NCBI GenBank assembly: GCA_963920685.1 | Contig: OY987336.1 | Span: 21,712,876 to 21,776,875, forward strand | Reading direction: 5' to 3' | From: Polydrusus tereticollis | Taxonomy: Eukaryota; Arthropoda; Insecta; Coleoptera; Curculionidae | DNA: 64,000 nucleotides | In this document: piece by piece, positions 1 to 8,782 of the stretch | How the letters are laid out: every line of letters starts with the position of its first letter | How positions within the stretch are numbered: the first letter of the stretch is position 1 | Position numbers and translations under genes: made by a program | Notes under the pieces: model-generated | Database searches by the model: none | What the model was told of the DNA's origin: nothing | The model's input: only the letters and a program-made list of their open reading frames with translations

Positions 1-398
1 AATTTGAAACTTGATTATTTTGTCTAACTGACGGACGCTTCAAGCAGGTTAAAGGGTGAACAGGTGAAACGGGTATCCATCTATCAGGTATTAATCTTAC
101 GGTAGACGAACATTTTCCGAATTTAAAACTGAAGAAAAAAGGCGTTTTTGAATTAAAAATCCAACATTTTAGATCAAAATTTATATGAGAAATCGGATAA
201 GCTCATTAAAAATACGGCATCCCATTTAAAAAAATATCAAAGTGACCCCTAGTACTTTTGTTTGATGTTCAATTGTTTTTTGCTGAAGATATTCGAATTC
301 GCGGGAGAAAATGACTTAAGATGGCTATTTCAGTTTTTTTATAAAAGTACAGGAAAAGTCAAAAAATCGCCTTGTCCAGTCTTGGTTGGATAACCCTG
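1..398. mobile_element. End of a mariner-type MITE
   Basis: No protein is visible. The last 80 bases run into a CCCTG end followed by TA at 399-400. They align by eye with the end of the foldback element at 12230-12308: both have a TTGGCTATTTT-like stretch, CAGTC, CGTTGGA or GGTTGGA, and ACCCTGTA. This suggests one end of a non-autonomous TA-inserting transposon whose other end lies outside the window. The first 250 bases show nothing recognisable. Confidence 0.4.
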
Positions 399-400
399 TA

Positions 401-1526
401 CATACAGTTTTCAAGAAAATCGCAAAAATAATATTTTTAAATTATTTTCTCTTGACCCAAGGTAGTGCAAGAGGACGTCACTGGTTTAAAAAATTGCTTC
501 TATATTCCTACACCTCTTTGCAAAATATGAACTTGATACTATGTACAGTTTTCAAGAAAATCGCAAAAATAATATTTTTAAATTATTTTCTCTTGACTCA
601 AGGTAGTGCAAGAGGATGTCACTGGTTTAAAAAATTGCTTCTATATTCCTACACCTCTTTGCAAAATATGAACTTGATAGTATGTACAGTTTTCAAGAAA
701 ATCGCAAAAATAATATTTTTAAATTATTTTCTCTTGACCCAAGGTAGTGCAAGAGGATGTCACTGGTTTAAAAAATTGCTTCTATATTCCTACACCTCTT
801 TGCAAAATATGAACTTGATAGTATGTACAGTTTTCAAGAAAATCGCAAAAATAATATTTTTAAATTATTTTCTCTTGACCCAAGGTAGTGCAAGAGGACG
901 TCACTGGTTTAAAAAATTGCTTCTATATTCCTACACCTCTTTGCAAAATATGAACTTGATAGTATGTACAGTTTTCAAGAAAATCGCAAAAATAATATTT
1001 TTAAATTATTTTCTCTTGACTCAAGGTAGTGCAAGAGGATGTCACTGGTTTAAAAAATTGCTTCCATATTCCTACACCTCTTTGCAACATATGAACTTGA
1101 TAGTATGTACAGTTTTCAAGAAAATCGCAAAAATAATATTTTTAAATTATTTTCTCTTGACCCAAGGTAGTGCAAGAGGACGTCACTGGTTTAAAAAATT
1201 GCTTCTATATTCCTACACCTCTTTGCAAAATATGAACTTGATAGTATGTACAGTTTTCAAGAAAATCGCAAAAATAATATTTTTAAATTATTTTCTCTTG
1301 ACTCAAGGTAGTGCAAGAGGATGTCACTGGTTTAAAAAATTGCTTCCATATTCCTACACCTCTTTGCAACATATGAACTTGATAGTATGTACAGTTTTCA
1401 AGAAAATCGCAAAAATAATATTTTTAAATTATTTTCTCTTGACCCAAGGTAGTGCAAGAGGACGTCACTGGTTTAAAAAATTGCTTCTATATTCCTACAC
1501 CTCTTTGCAAAATATGAACTTGATAG
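401..1526 (+). repeat. 141-bp tandem repeat array, left half (8 units)
   Basis: Eight head-to-tail copies of a 141-bp unit. The phrase ATGTACAGTTTTCAAG recurs at 541, 682, 823, 964, 1105, 1246 and 1387. Because 141 is a multiple of three and one frame has no stop, the array looks like a 388-residue protein, but this is a periodic artefact of a satellite. Units differ at a few sites (GGACGT or GGATGT; TTCTAT or TTCCAT; CAAAAT or CAACAT). Units 4-5 and 6-7 repeat as a two-unit pattern. The array is cut at 1526 by the LTR element and resumes at 4601. Confidence 0.93.
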
Positions 1527-2449
1527 TGTTCTGGTATTGGATTTTACTATAAATAGCCGACAAGTTCGTATGCTATTCAGTCATTCACGGGGGTTCAAAC
1601 AGATAAGATCAAATTAGCTGCAGTCATCATATGACGTCATAACTCGAGATGATGAGTTATTTTCACAAGAATTAATTTTGTAATACGCATTTTAACGGAA
1701 AGTTCCTAAAGCATAATCTGGGACTTTCTTGGGAGTTGTCAAAATAATAGTCGGACCAATAAAAGTTTTGTTAAAGTTACGAAGTCGTTTAATTTTGTGT
1801 TTTTAAGTTGAATAAATACTTAGGCATAAAAAGTGTTATTAGTTGAACATTATATAGAGTCAGAATAAGACTTATATAATATACAGAGTTAGGAGAAAAG
1901 TTTTGACATATTTTTATTACGTTTTAACAAGGCTGTTGTGATTTAGACACATGGCCTTAAATTACGCAGCAGTCTTCGACAGAATGCAAGACGTGCTGCT
2001 ACCGTCTTCGCCGAGCGGCTTCTTGGAGGCCTGGATCAATGATGCCATGGCCGCATACTCGCCCAATGGACAAACAGAACTCCAGGAAGTTCGCTATGAC
2101 TTTTCCGTCAACGTTGCGGAGGTGGCGAAGGGCCCAGACCGAGATGCCAACTCTGTACTTGGTGTCCAGGACCTGTTAGGGTTCTCTAAACCTCCGCCCG
2201 ACTGCCGGCCGAGTGGCAAAGAAGTGGCAAGCGACCCAAACCCCGTGGGTGACTCACCGCAGGCAATAACAACTAAGCCTGAAGAAGAGGATCTCTGGTC
2301 GTGGTGTGAAGAAATACAGCCGTGGGGAATACTGGGTGAATGCGAAGCGAAAGAAGAATATATTGAGTTAGCTGATCGTCAGCATATAAGAAACTGTGGT
2401 GCGCATGTGTCAGAGCTACCTGGGAACGTAGACGTAAGCGAACACCTCA
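1527..2449 (+). repeat. 5' LTR
   Basis: Begins TGTTCTGGTATTGG and ends GAACACCTCA. The first 420 bases are AT-rich and non-coding. The last 499 bases are GC-richer and open in one frame from the ATG at 1951. The differences from the 3' LTR that I noticed are near 2021, 2051 and 2409. Confidence 0.92.
1548..1555 (+). promoter_or_regulatory. TATA box of the LTR promoter
   Basis: TATAAATA lies 21 bases inside the LTR. If it works, transcription would start about 25-30 bases later, so most of the LTR, including the ORF start at 1951, would be in the transcript. The same box is at 3699 in the 3' LTR. Confidence 0.5.
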
Positions 2450-3504
2450 TGGCGCCCGAGCAAAAGACCGTTGAAGGCGGGAAGGACGCAAAACCCTTCG
2501 ATGCGCCTAGGTCAAAGACCCATTTTAAAGAAGTTGAAGAAGTATTGAAGTTTAAAGAAGTTGAAGAAGTTTTGAAAAAATATGACGTGCCTGAAGTGGT
2601 GTCCCATCAAACAGGAATAGATGAGGAAACCGTCTTGTGGCTACATGGCAAGTTGAAGGCTGAGGCCCCAAGTGATGGGCGATGGATCACCGCACTCCTA
2701 GGGATCGTTGGAACGCAAGCAATGGACCCGGCTGCCAGGGACCTACGTGAAAGTATCCGAAAAGGAGCTGGGGTGCCGCTGGTAGACCGCTTTGGAGTTG
2801 TGGGGCGTCAGGAGGACGACGGAGCAGTAGCGGTTTGGTGTCCAAGGAACTACAGAAGTAATATTCTCAACTTAGCACATGGAATACGCCACAACACGAG
2901 ACAAGGAATGAAGGAGATTATCAAGAAGTGGTTATGGTGGCCGACGATAGAAAAGGATGTGGACACGCACTTTAGTCAGTGTTTGTGTTGTCAACATTTC
3001 AAACAAGATGACCTGTGCCACGGAATGTTAAAACCGTGGGGCGCAGTGTTAATTACAATAATTGAAGATTTACCAAAGACCAGACACAGTAGATTTACAA
3101 CGTTATACTGTGCTGTAGATGTATTCAGTGGATTTATAGAAGCAAGACCACATAGAAGTATTCACCCAGCTTCGTTGATAGAATTTGTACAAGCCGAAGT
3201 GATTAGCAGATGGGGAACACCCAGTTTGTTGATGCTAGCGCCAGATGTGGCAAAGTACAGGGAGAAGATAGCCCATGCAACCAACATAACAACAGTTGGC
3301 ACGGCAGAGAGCTTAGTAGCTTCCACGATGATACCATTTCAACGAATGAAGACCAGAATTTTAGCGATGACCAGAGAAGAATGGCCTCTACAGTTGCAGT
3401 CCTTGCTGAACCAAGCCAGGAGCTGCAGAGATGCTTTCAACGGAGCCACAGCCAGAGAGTTGGTGACAGGCACCAGGACGATCCTCCAGAACCACACGTT
3501 CTAA
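1951..3504 (+). CDS. LTR-initiated ORF with integrase-like C-terminus
   Basis: One 517-codon ORF begins inside the 5' LTR. Residues 1-166 are LTR-encoded: acidic, with LLPSSPS, a run EEEDLWSWCEEI and no domain I recognise. It crosses the LTR/primer-site junction in frame. Residues about 200-215 hold a duplicated FKEVEEVL motif. Residues about 310-352 fit an integrase HHCC zinc-binding module (H-x3-H then CLCC). An integrase core-like segment follows (DVFSGFIEARP, then RWGTPS), but the usual SDQG/NF block is replaced by LAPDVAKY and the glutamate position reads FQRMK, so catalysis looks lost. The tail is unrelated to anything I know. Whether the protein is made is unknown. The frame is uninterrupted, which for so decayed an integrase is notable. 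Confidence 0.7.
   Translation: MALNYAAVFDRMQDVLLPSSPSGFLEAWINDAMAAYSPNGQTELQEVRYDFSVNVAEVAKGPDRDANSVLGVQDLLGFSKPPPDCRPSGKEVASDPNPVGDSPQAITTKPEEEDLWSWCEEIQPWGILGECEAKEEYIELADRQHIRNCGAHVSELPGNVDVSEHLMAPEQKTVEGGKDAKPFDAPRSKTHFKEVEEVLKFKEVEEVLKKYDVPEVVSHQTGIDEETVLWLHGKLKAEAPSDGRWITALLGIVGTQAMDPAARDLRESIRKGAGVPLVDRFGVVGRQEDDGAVAVWCPRNYRSNILNLAHGIRHNTRQGMKEIIKKWLWWPTIEKDVDTHFSQCLCCQHFKQDDLCHGMLKPWGAVLITIIEDLPKTRHSRFTTLYCAVDVFSGFIEARPHRSIHPASLIEFVQAEVISRWGTPSLLMLAPDVAKYREKIAHATNITTVGTAESLVASTMIPFQRMKTRILAMTREEWPLQLQSLLNQARSCRDAFNGATARELVTGTRTILQNHTF
2450..2467 (+). other. Primer-binding site (minus-strand primer)
   Basis: TGGCGCCCGAGCAAAAGA starts on the first base after the LTR, as a tRNA-primed site should. 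The first ten bases are the same as in sites primed by tRNA-Lys in other retroelements. The exact tRNA here is not determined. The site is translated within the ORF at 1951-3504; the last LTR base and the first two bases here form an ATG. Confidence 0.85.
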
Positions 3505-3677
3505 AGCGTGGCATAGAGTAGCGATGGAGCCACGGCCAGAGATGGTGATCAACCCAGGACAAACCTCCAGAGACAGAAGAAGTAAAGTGTAAATATTAGT
3601 TAAGGAAATTGTAAATGTAAATGATTTGTTGTTGTTGATTATTCGACAACAGCCAATTTGATCTCTAAGGGGGGGGG
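3505..3677 (+). other. Untranslated tail and polypurine tract
   Basis: Noncoding stretch after the ORF, ending in AAGGGGGGGGG at 3667-3677 directly before the 3' LTR. This is the plus-strand primer position of LTR retroelements. Confidence 0.8.
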
Positions 3678-4600
3678 TGTTCTGGTATTGGATTTTACTA
3701 TAAATAGCCGACAAGTTCGTATGCTATTCAGTCATTCACGGGGGTTCAAACAGATAAGATCAAATTAGCTGCAGTCATCATATGACGTCATAACTCGAGA
3801 TGATGAGTTATTTTCACAAGAATTAATTTTGTAATACGCATTTTAACGGAAAGTTCCTAAAGCATAATCTGGGACTTTCTTGGGAGTTGTCAAAATAATA
3901 GTCGGACCAATAAAAGTTTTGTTAAAGTTACGAAGTCGTTTAATTTTGTGTTTTTAAGTTGAATAAATACTTAGGCATAAAAAGTGTTATTAGTTGAACA
4001 TTATATAGAGTCAGAATAAGACTTATATAATATACAGAGTTAGGAGAAAAGTTTTGACATATTTTTATTACGTTTTAACAAGGCTGTTGTGATTTAGACA
4101 CATGGCCTTAAATTACGCAGCAGTCTTCGACAGAATGCAAGACGTGCTGCTACCGTCTTCGCCGAGCGGCTTCCTGGAGGCCTGGATCAATGATGCCATG
4201 GTCGCATACTCGCCCAATGGACAAACAGAACTCCAGGAAGTTCGCTATGACTTTTCCGTCAACGTTGCGGAGGTGGCGAAGGGCCCAGACCGAGATGCCA
4301 ACTCTGTACTTGGTGTCCAGGACCTGTTAGGGTTCTCTAAACCTCCGCCCGACTGCCGGCCGAGTGGCAAAGAAGTGGCAAGCGACCCAAACCCCGTGGG
4401 TGACTCACCGCAGGCAATAACAACTAAGCCTGAAGAAGAGGATCTCTGGTCGTGGTGTGAAGAAATACAGCCGTGGGGAATACTGGGTGAATGCGAAGCG
4501 AAAGAAGAATATATTGAGTTAGCTGATCGTCAGCATATAAGAAACTGTGGTGCGCATGCGTCAGAGCTACCTGGGAACGTAGACGTAAGCGAACACCTCA
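3678..4600 (+). repeat. 3' LTR
   Basis: 923 bp, nearly identical to the 5' LTR. The LTR-encoded frame is open again from 4102 and runs through the LTR end into the satellite, stopping at 4671. This second copy therefore lacks the integrase part. Confidence 0.92.
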
Positions 4601-4604
4601 ATAG

Positions 4605-5676
4605 TATGTACAGTTTTCAAGAAAATCGCAAAAATAATATTTTTAAATTATTTTCTCTTGACCCAAGGTAGTGCAAGAGGACGTCACTGGTTTAAAAAAT
4701 TGCTTCTATATTCCTACACCTCTTTGCAAAATATGAACTTGATAGTATGTACAGTTTTCAAGAAAATCGCAAAAATAATATTTTTAAATTATTTTCTCTT
4801 GACCCAAGGTAGTGCAAGAGGACGTCACTGGTTTAAAAAATTGCTTCTATATTCCTACACCTCTTTGCAAAATATGAACTTGATAGTATGTACAGTTTTC
4901 AAGAAAATCGCAAAAATAATATTTTTAAATTATTTTCTCTTGACCCAAGGTAGTGCAAGAGGATGTCACTGGTTTAAAAAATTGCTTCTATATTCCTACA
5001 CCTCTTTGCAAAATATGAACTTGATAGTATGTACAGTTTTCAAGAAAATCGCAAAAATAATATTTTTAAATTATTTTCTCTTGACTCAAGGTAGTGCAAG
5101 AGGATGTCACTGGTTTAAAAAATTGCTTCTATATTCCTACACCTCTTTGCAAAATATGAACTTGATAGTATGTACAGTTTTCAAGAAAATCGCAAAAATA
5201 ATATTTTTAAATTATTTTCTCTTGACTCAAGGTAGTGCAAGAGGATGTCACTGGTTTAAAAAATTGCTTCTATATTCCTACACCTCTTTGCAAAATATGA
5301 ACTTGATAGTATGTACAGTTTTCAAGAAAATCGCAAAAATAATATTTTTAAATTATTTTCTCTTGACCCAAGGTAGTGCAAGAGGATGTCACTGGTTTAA
5401 AAAATTGCTTCTATATTCCTACACCTCTTTGCAAAATATGAACTTGATAGTATGTACAGTTTTCAAGAAAATCGCAAAAATAATATTTTTAAATTATTTT
5501 CTCTCGACCCAAGGTAGTGCAAGAGGATGTCACTGGTTTAAAAAATTGCTTCCATATTCCTACACCTCTTTGCAACATATGAACTTGATAGTATGTACAG
5601 TTTTCAAGAAAATCGCAAAAATAATATTTTTAAATTATTTTCAATCGACCCAAGGTAGTGCAAGAGGATGTCACTA
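4605..5676 (+). repeat. 141-bp tandem repeat array, right half (about 7.6 units)
   Basis: Continuation of the left array. ATGTACAGTTTTC recurs at 4606, 4747, 4888, 5029, 5170, 5311, 5452 and 5593. The last unit breaks off inside GTCACTAAACAA. The open frame of 339 codons is again a product of the 141-bp period. Excising 1527-4600 with one ATAG would rejoin the two halves in register. Confidence 0.93.
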
Positions 5677-5875
5677 AACAATATGTTTAAATTATATTAA
5701 AAATATAAGTGGTAATTGAATTCAATCTACGAAAAGTAATTATAGATAACATAGTTATTATTTTATTTAAATAGAATTAGAATGAGCAGTGTATATGCAA
5801 TGGTGGATGGTACTTTGACGCTCGGGTATTTCCGGAAAATTTGGCTGCTATCTTTGGCTGCCATCTTCACTCCGG
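5677..5875. other. No feature seen
   Basis: AT-rich for 120 bases, then a mixed stretch next to the SWIM exon. I see no ORF or repeat that I can support. Confidence 0.5.
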
Positions 5876-6152
5876 TCATTCCTTGTCAGTAACTGAAATG
5901 TTGTAGTGACCAAAAAGAGACAATGTCGCTATGTGATGGCACTTTATACCTCTAGGGCAAGCACACGTTGCAGATTCAATATCCCCTGATTTACTTAATT
6001 TAATCTGAAATATAAGTTATATTTAGTTTAAAAATATTATAATCTAAAAACAAACACAGCTTACCTCAACATTATAAGTTTTATCCTTCATACTAGCATG
6101 GATTTCCCCCCTAATAATCATAAAACCAGCATCAAACTGCATTTTCTTCACA
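5876..6152 (-). CDS. SWIM zinc-finger protein, two partial exons
   Basis: On the minus strand an exon (6152-6065) ends in a donor GTAAGC at 6064. A 60-base intron follows, and the next exon starts after TATATTTCAG at 6004. The join is phase 0. The first exon reads VKKMQFDAG...EIHASMKDKTYNVE. The second continues with SGDIESATCACPRGIKCHHIA, a SWIM zinc-binding signature (C-x-C then C-x-H), and then HYNISVTDKE before a TGA. SWIM domains bind nucleic acid or protein and occur in host genes and in some transposases. The 5' side is cut at about 6152 by a hairpin repeat and the expected continuation after DKE is missing, so this is probably a gene remnant or two exons of a longer gene. Confidence 0.6.
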
Positions 6153-6153
6153 T

Positions 6154-6193
6154 GGTTGGACTCCAACGCGTGAAAATGCGTTGGAGTCCAACC
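6154..6193. repeat. Perfect 16-bp hairpin
   Basis: GGTTGGACTCCAACGC (6154-6169) and its exact reverse complement (6178-6193) are separated by GTGAAAAT. A third partial copy, AGAGTCCAACCA, follows at once. The hairpin sits exactly where the SWIM exon homology stops. Confidence 0.85.
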
Positions 6194-6537
6194 AGAGTCC
6201 AACCATTTTTGATGATTTTATTATCATTTGAAAAGAACTCATTAATGCTGGAAAGCTTCAGAACATGTTTTGAAGCCATGTTACCCACAAAATCTAGAAA
6301 TATAGATAGTATGATGTAATTAATAAATAATAACAAGACAAAACATAACCCCAAAGTCTTTTAATTTCAATAAAATAGCATCGGAAACATTTAACTTACC
6401 AAAAAGTGATGGAAAATTTAAAGAATTAGCACAATGTATCAAAATATCAAGGTATCCACTTTTATTCAACACAAATAGAAGAATAAACTTGCAATTAAAT
6501 AATCCTTATGGGAATTTTACGTAGCTAATCGATTTGT
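6194..6537. other. AT-rich spacer, no feature seen
   Basis: Contains only short overlapping ORFs on both strands without recognisable motifs. It lies between the hairpin and the Penelope fragment. Confidence 0.4.
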
Positions 6538-7365
6538 TTGGAAAGGTTCGTTAAGCTCCGCCCAATCATGACGTCAGAGCTTACGCTGTCTATTAGAAAA
6601 CAAAATAATATCGACTTTAAAATTTACAGGAAGCCCTCCTCGACTGATAATATAATACAATTCTCATCGACCTCACCCCCCACACATAAATTTGCAGCAT
6701 TCAACTCCCCTTTGTACAGATTGTTTAGACTACCACTTTCAAGAGACGCATTCTTGACAGAACTGGAAACAATTAAGTAGTAGGCGATGAACAATGGCTT
6801 TCCAATGTCTTCTATAAATAAAATATCTTACAAGTTTGTTAACAAATACAAATTATCTTAACATATTAAACTCCCTGTAGATAAACATCAACGAAATAAT
6901 TTTAAATGTCTCACTTTTTTGGAGAAATTTCAGTTCAGCTGGGAAAGTTTTTTAAAAAACACCCTGAGCAAACATATAATCAACGTCAAGGAGAGAATGA
7001 ACGTGTTGTCGAAATCGGGGGTGTATTCTTTAAAATGTGACGACTGCGATGCTGTATATGTAGGACAATCGGGAAGGAAGATATCCTCTCGGGTAAGGGA
7101 GCACATTAATCTTGTCAAAAAGTTTGAAAATACCGATATTACGGAAACCAACTCGGCCTTCGCTAACCATATTTTATGTTCCAAACATTCTTTCTCCCGG
7201 GTTAGCGTTGATGTCCTTCACGAGTGCCCGAAGAGTAAAAAACTAGATTTGTTAGAAAAGCTGGAGATCACGAAAGCCAAAAAAAGCCCCGTTTTGAACT
7301 GTGTCAACGATGTCTTTAATTTTGAACCTGGCCTAATTTTCAACAACTTGAAACCAGACCCATAA
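6538..7365 (+). pseudogene. Penelope-like retroelement: RT end and GIY-YIG endonuclease
   Basis: Two ORF pieces in one frame, with stops between them at 6778-6918. The first (6538-6780) matches the region after the reverse-transcriptase core of Penelope-like elements: IDFKIYRKPSSTDN, then HKFAAFNSPLYRL and LPLS. The second (6919-7365) holds the GIY-YIG nuclease. GVYSLKCDDC with AVYVGQSGR gives the two strand motifs, followed by the catalytic arginine context SSRVREH and, later, a glutamate-rich end (DLLEKLEI). The RT catalytic core is absent, so this is a 5'-truncated, inactive copy. The hammerhead-like fold at 7654 is on the same strand in the expected 3' terminal region. Confidence 0.85.
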
Positions 7366-7390
7366 GTTTTAACTCCTTTACGTGAAGAAC

Positions 7391-7450
7391 TCCGTGGCGC
7401 GATGGTAAAGCATCCGTCAGACGCCTGGAGGGCCTGAGTTCGAACCCAAG
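7391..7450 (+). repeat. tRNA-like A/B box sequence (SINE head or tRNA pseudogene)
   Basis: TGGCGCGATGG at 7395-7405 resembles a pol III A box and GAGTTCGAACC at 7436-7446 a B box, at a spacing like a tRNA. The T-stem does not pair well, so it is not a working tRNA gene. It lies between the Penelope ORF and its hammerhead-like motif and may be a SINE fragment or part of that element's 3' region. Confidence 0.5.
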
Positions 7451-7653
7451 ATGTGGAAATTGTTTTTATCTTTGTTCAATTTGGTGCTCTCTCTTAACCC
7501 AACTTTTAGTGTTGTTGTTTTTAATTGTAAGGACGTCGTGTCTATGTTTATTGTTTTTATTTTAGCTTTAATTGGACTATGTTCACCACTTTAATAAGGT
7601 AAATACCATGTTTTGTAGTTCTTTGATTGATTCTTTTATGCACTAGGTTAATT

Positions 7654-7712
7654 TATATTATAGGTCTGATGATGCCCGTCAAGGGTGAAACGCGTCACCA
7701 AGTGTTAATATA
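7654..7712 (+). ncRNA. Hammerhead-ribozyme-like motif (type I) of a Penelope element
   Basis: Core CTGATGA at 7666-7672 and GAAA at 7687-7690. Stem II is GCCC/GGGT with a GTCAA loop and one unpaired T. Stem III is only ACG/CGT with no loop, ending in the GTC cleavage triplet at 7694-7696. Stem I starts GGT/ACC and, after an internal loop, continues with the perfect pair TATATTA (7654-7660) and TAATATA (7706-7712). Minimal type I hammerheads with very short stem III are known from the terminal repeats of Penelope-like elements, and ACGCGT could pair between two molecules. Folding was done by eye. Confidence 0.65.
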
Positions 7713-7799
7713 CCTACGTGAAATTGAGACCGTGACTTAGAGTTTTGTTTGTACCCACATAAGAAGCTCTTTAATTATTATTGATGAAAACAGAAAGTT

Positions 7800-7985
7800 C
7801 AAAAAAAGTGGGTGAAAGAGTTTCTAAAAAATTTAAACATTAATTATATCCCATATAAATTTCTTGAATGGACTAAAACTACACCCAGATGATTATAGTA
7901 ATTTTCTAAGAATGGATGAGGATACATTCAAATTATTATTTCATAGAGTCACACCACTATTTTTGCTTAAAGAACTGAATAAAAG
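7800..7985 (+). pseudogene. Possible PIF/Harbinger transposase fragment
   Basis: The ORF piece LHPDDYSNFLRMDEDTFKLLFHRVTPLF looks like the conserved N-terminal region of Harbinger-type transposases (a FLRM...F..L...V.PL pattern). Nothing of the DDE core follows; the frame degenerates into a short CA repeat near 8040. The call is based on pattern only. Confidence 0.3.
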
Positions 7986-8251
7986 CAGAAATAAGTTCTT
8001 CGGTATATCCAAATCGCCAATATTTCGCCGTTCTGCACACACACACACATACGTTTTCTACAAGTGATCTCAGCGGTAGGCGTTCTGAGCCGCCCAGCGG
8101 GTTGTTTGCGCAGCCACAAATATACACAGGGTATGTTCTTGCGACTATCGTGGGTTTTGGATACTGGCGATAACGTAGCTTGTGTGTGGGCCTCATAAAG
8201 TCATAAAGCTATGAATGCAACACTTGTACAGGACAATTTTATGTTTTGCAG

Positions 8252-8410
8252 CGACAAACAAATATTCCCTGGCCAAACAGAACCAGATAAAGTTGAAGAA
8301 AGTGAAGCAGTAAATGGATGCGATCAAATGTATAATTTGAACTATACGAAGTGGAAATTAAAGAATGAAGAACTAGACATCAAGGACGAATCTGAAACAA
8401 ACAAAAACAG
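8252..8410 (+). CDS. Host-type coding exon, copy 1
   Basis: A 159-bp exon (53 codons) sits between a good acceptor (ATGTTTTGCAG) and a donor (CAG|GTATAC). It encodes an acidic/polar segment: DKQIFPGQTEPDKVEESEAV, then NGCDQMYNLNYTKWKLKNE and ELDIKDE. The ELxIKxE pattern resembles the linker exons of insect C2H2 zinc-finger genes, but no finger is present here. A second copy of exactly the same length is at 15817-15975 and the flanking intron sequence is also homologous, so the segment was duplicated. The real gene is unknown. Confidence 0.55.
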
Positions 8411-8589
8411 GTATACTTTACTTAAGCTTAGGTATACCCTGTACTGGGTGCTAAAAAATAGTATATTATTTTCTTCCTAGGCATAAGAGGTGATAAAACA
8501 AAATTTTAGATTGTTAAATGGGCATTGTTTTACATTTTCTGGTTACGACAGTATGGTTGAATCTTTTTTAGCTTCGAAGGTCCTGCTAT

Positions 8590-8700
8590 TTTTTTTTTCA
8601 AATCAAATATAGCTTTATTGTCATGAAAATCAGATAATTTTGTTGACAAAGCACCTACACTGGTAATTAAAGACACAAAATAAAAAAAAAATAGAGAGAA
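8590..8700 (-). repeat. Possible LINE 3' end fragment
   Basis: On the minus strand GACAATAAAGCTATATTTGA followed by TTTG and an A-run resembles the tail of the LINE end at 61480 (AAATAAATTTGATTTGATT). It is small and uncertain. Confidence 0.3.
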
Positions 8701-8782
8701 GCAAGAAATAAATACAAATAAGATAAATGGTGTAAATGAACAATTATGAATGGTAATATAATACAAACCAACTTAATATATA

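Larger units (their letters stand above)
1527..4600 (+). mobile_element. Complete short LTR retrotransposon, non-autonomous
   Basis: The element has two 923-bp LTRs (1527-2449 and 3678-4600), each TG...CA, around a 1228-bp interior. The interior opens with a primer-binding site at 2450 and closes with a G9 polypurine tract at 3669-3677. The 4 bases ATAG stand at 1523-1526 and again at 4601-4604, and they join the two halves of the 141-bp array, so this is the target-site duplication. I noticed only three differences between the LTRs, so insertion was recent. There is no capsid, protease or reverse transcriptase, so the element must have moved with enzymes from elsewhere. The integrase remnant and 4-bp duplication point to the Ty3/gypsy superfamily. 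Confidence 0.93.

Noticed and set aside
386..1552. 388-codon and 339-codon repetitive ORFs over the 141-bp arrays
   Set aside because: The period is a multiple of three with no stop in one frame, so the ORFs follow automatically; no codon-level conservation or start context supports a protein.
3388..3714. Minus-strand and overlapping ORFs inside the LTR element and LINEs
   Set aside because: They are shadows of the real frames, with no motifs and improbable composition.
1527..4600. Two independent tandem LTR-element copies (LTR-internal, LTR-internal)
   Set aside because: The segment after the second LTR start is simply the coding half of the LTR; the primer site and ATAG duplication fix the LTR end at 2449 and 4600.
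7391..7450. Functional tRNA gene
   Set aside because: The T-stem and acceptor do not pair; only the promoter-like boxes are preserved.
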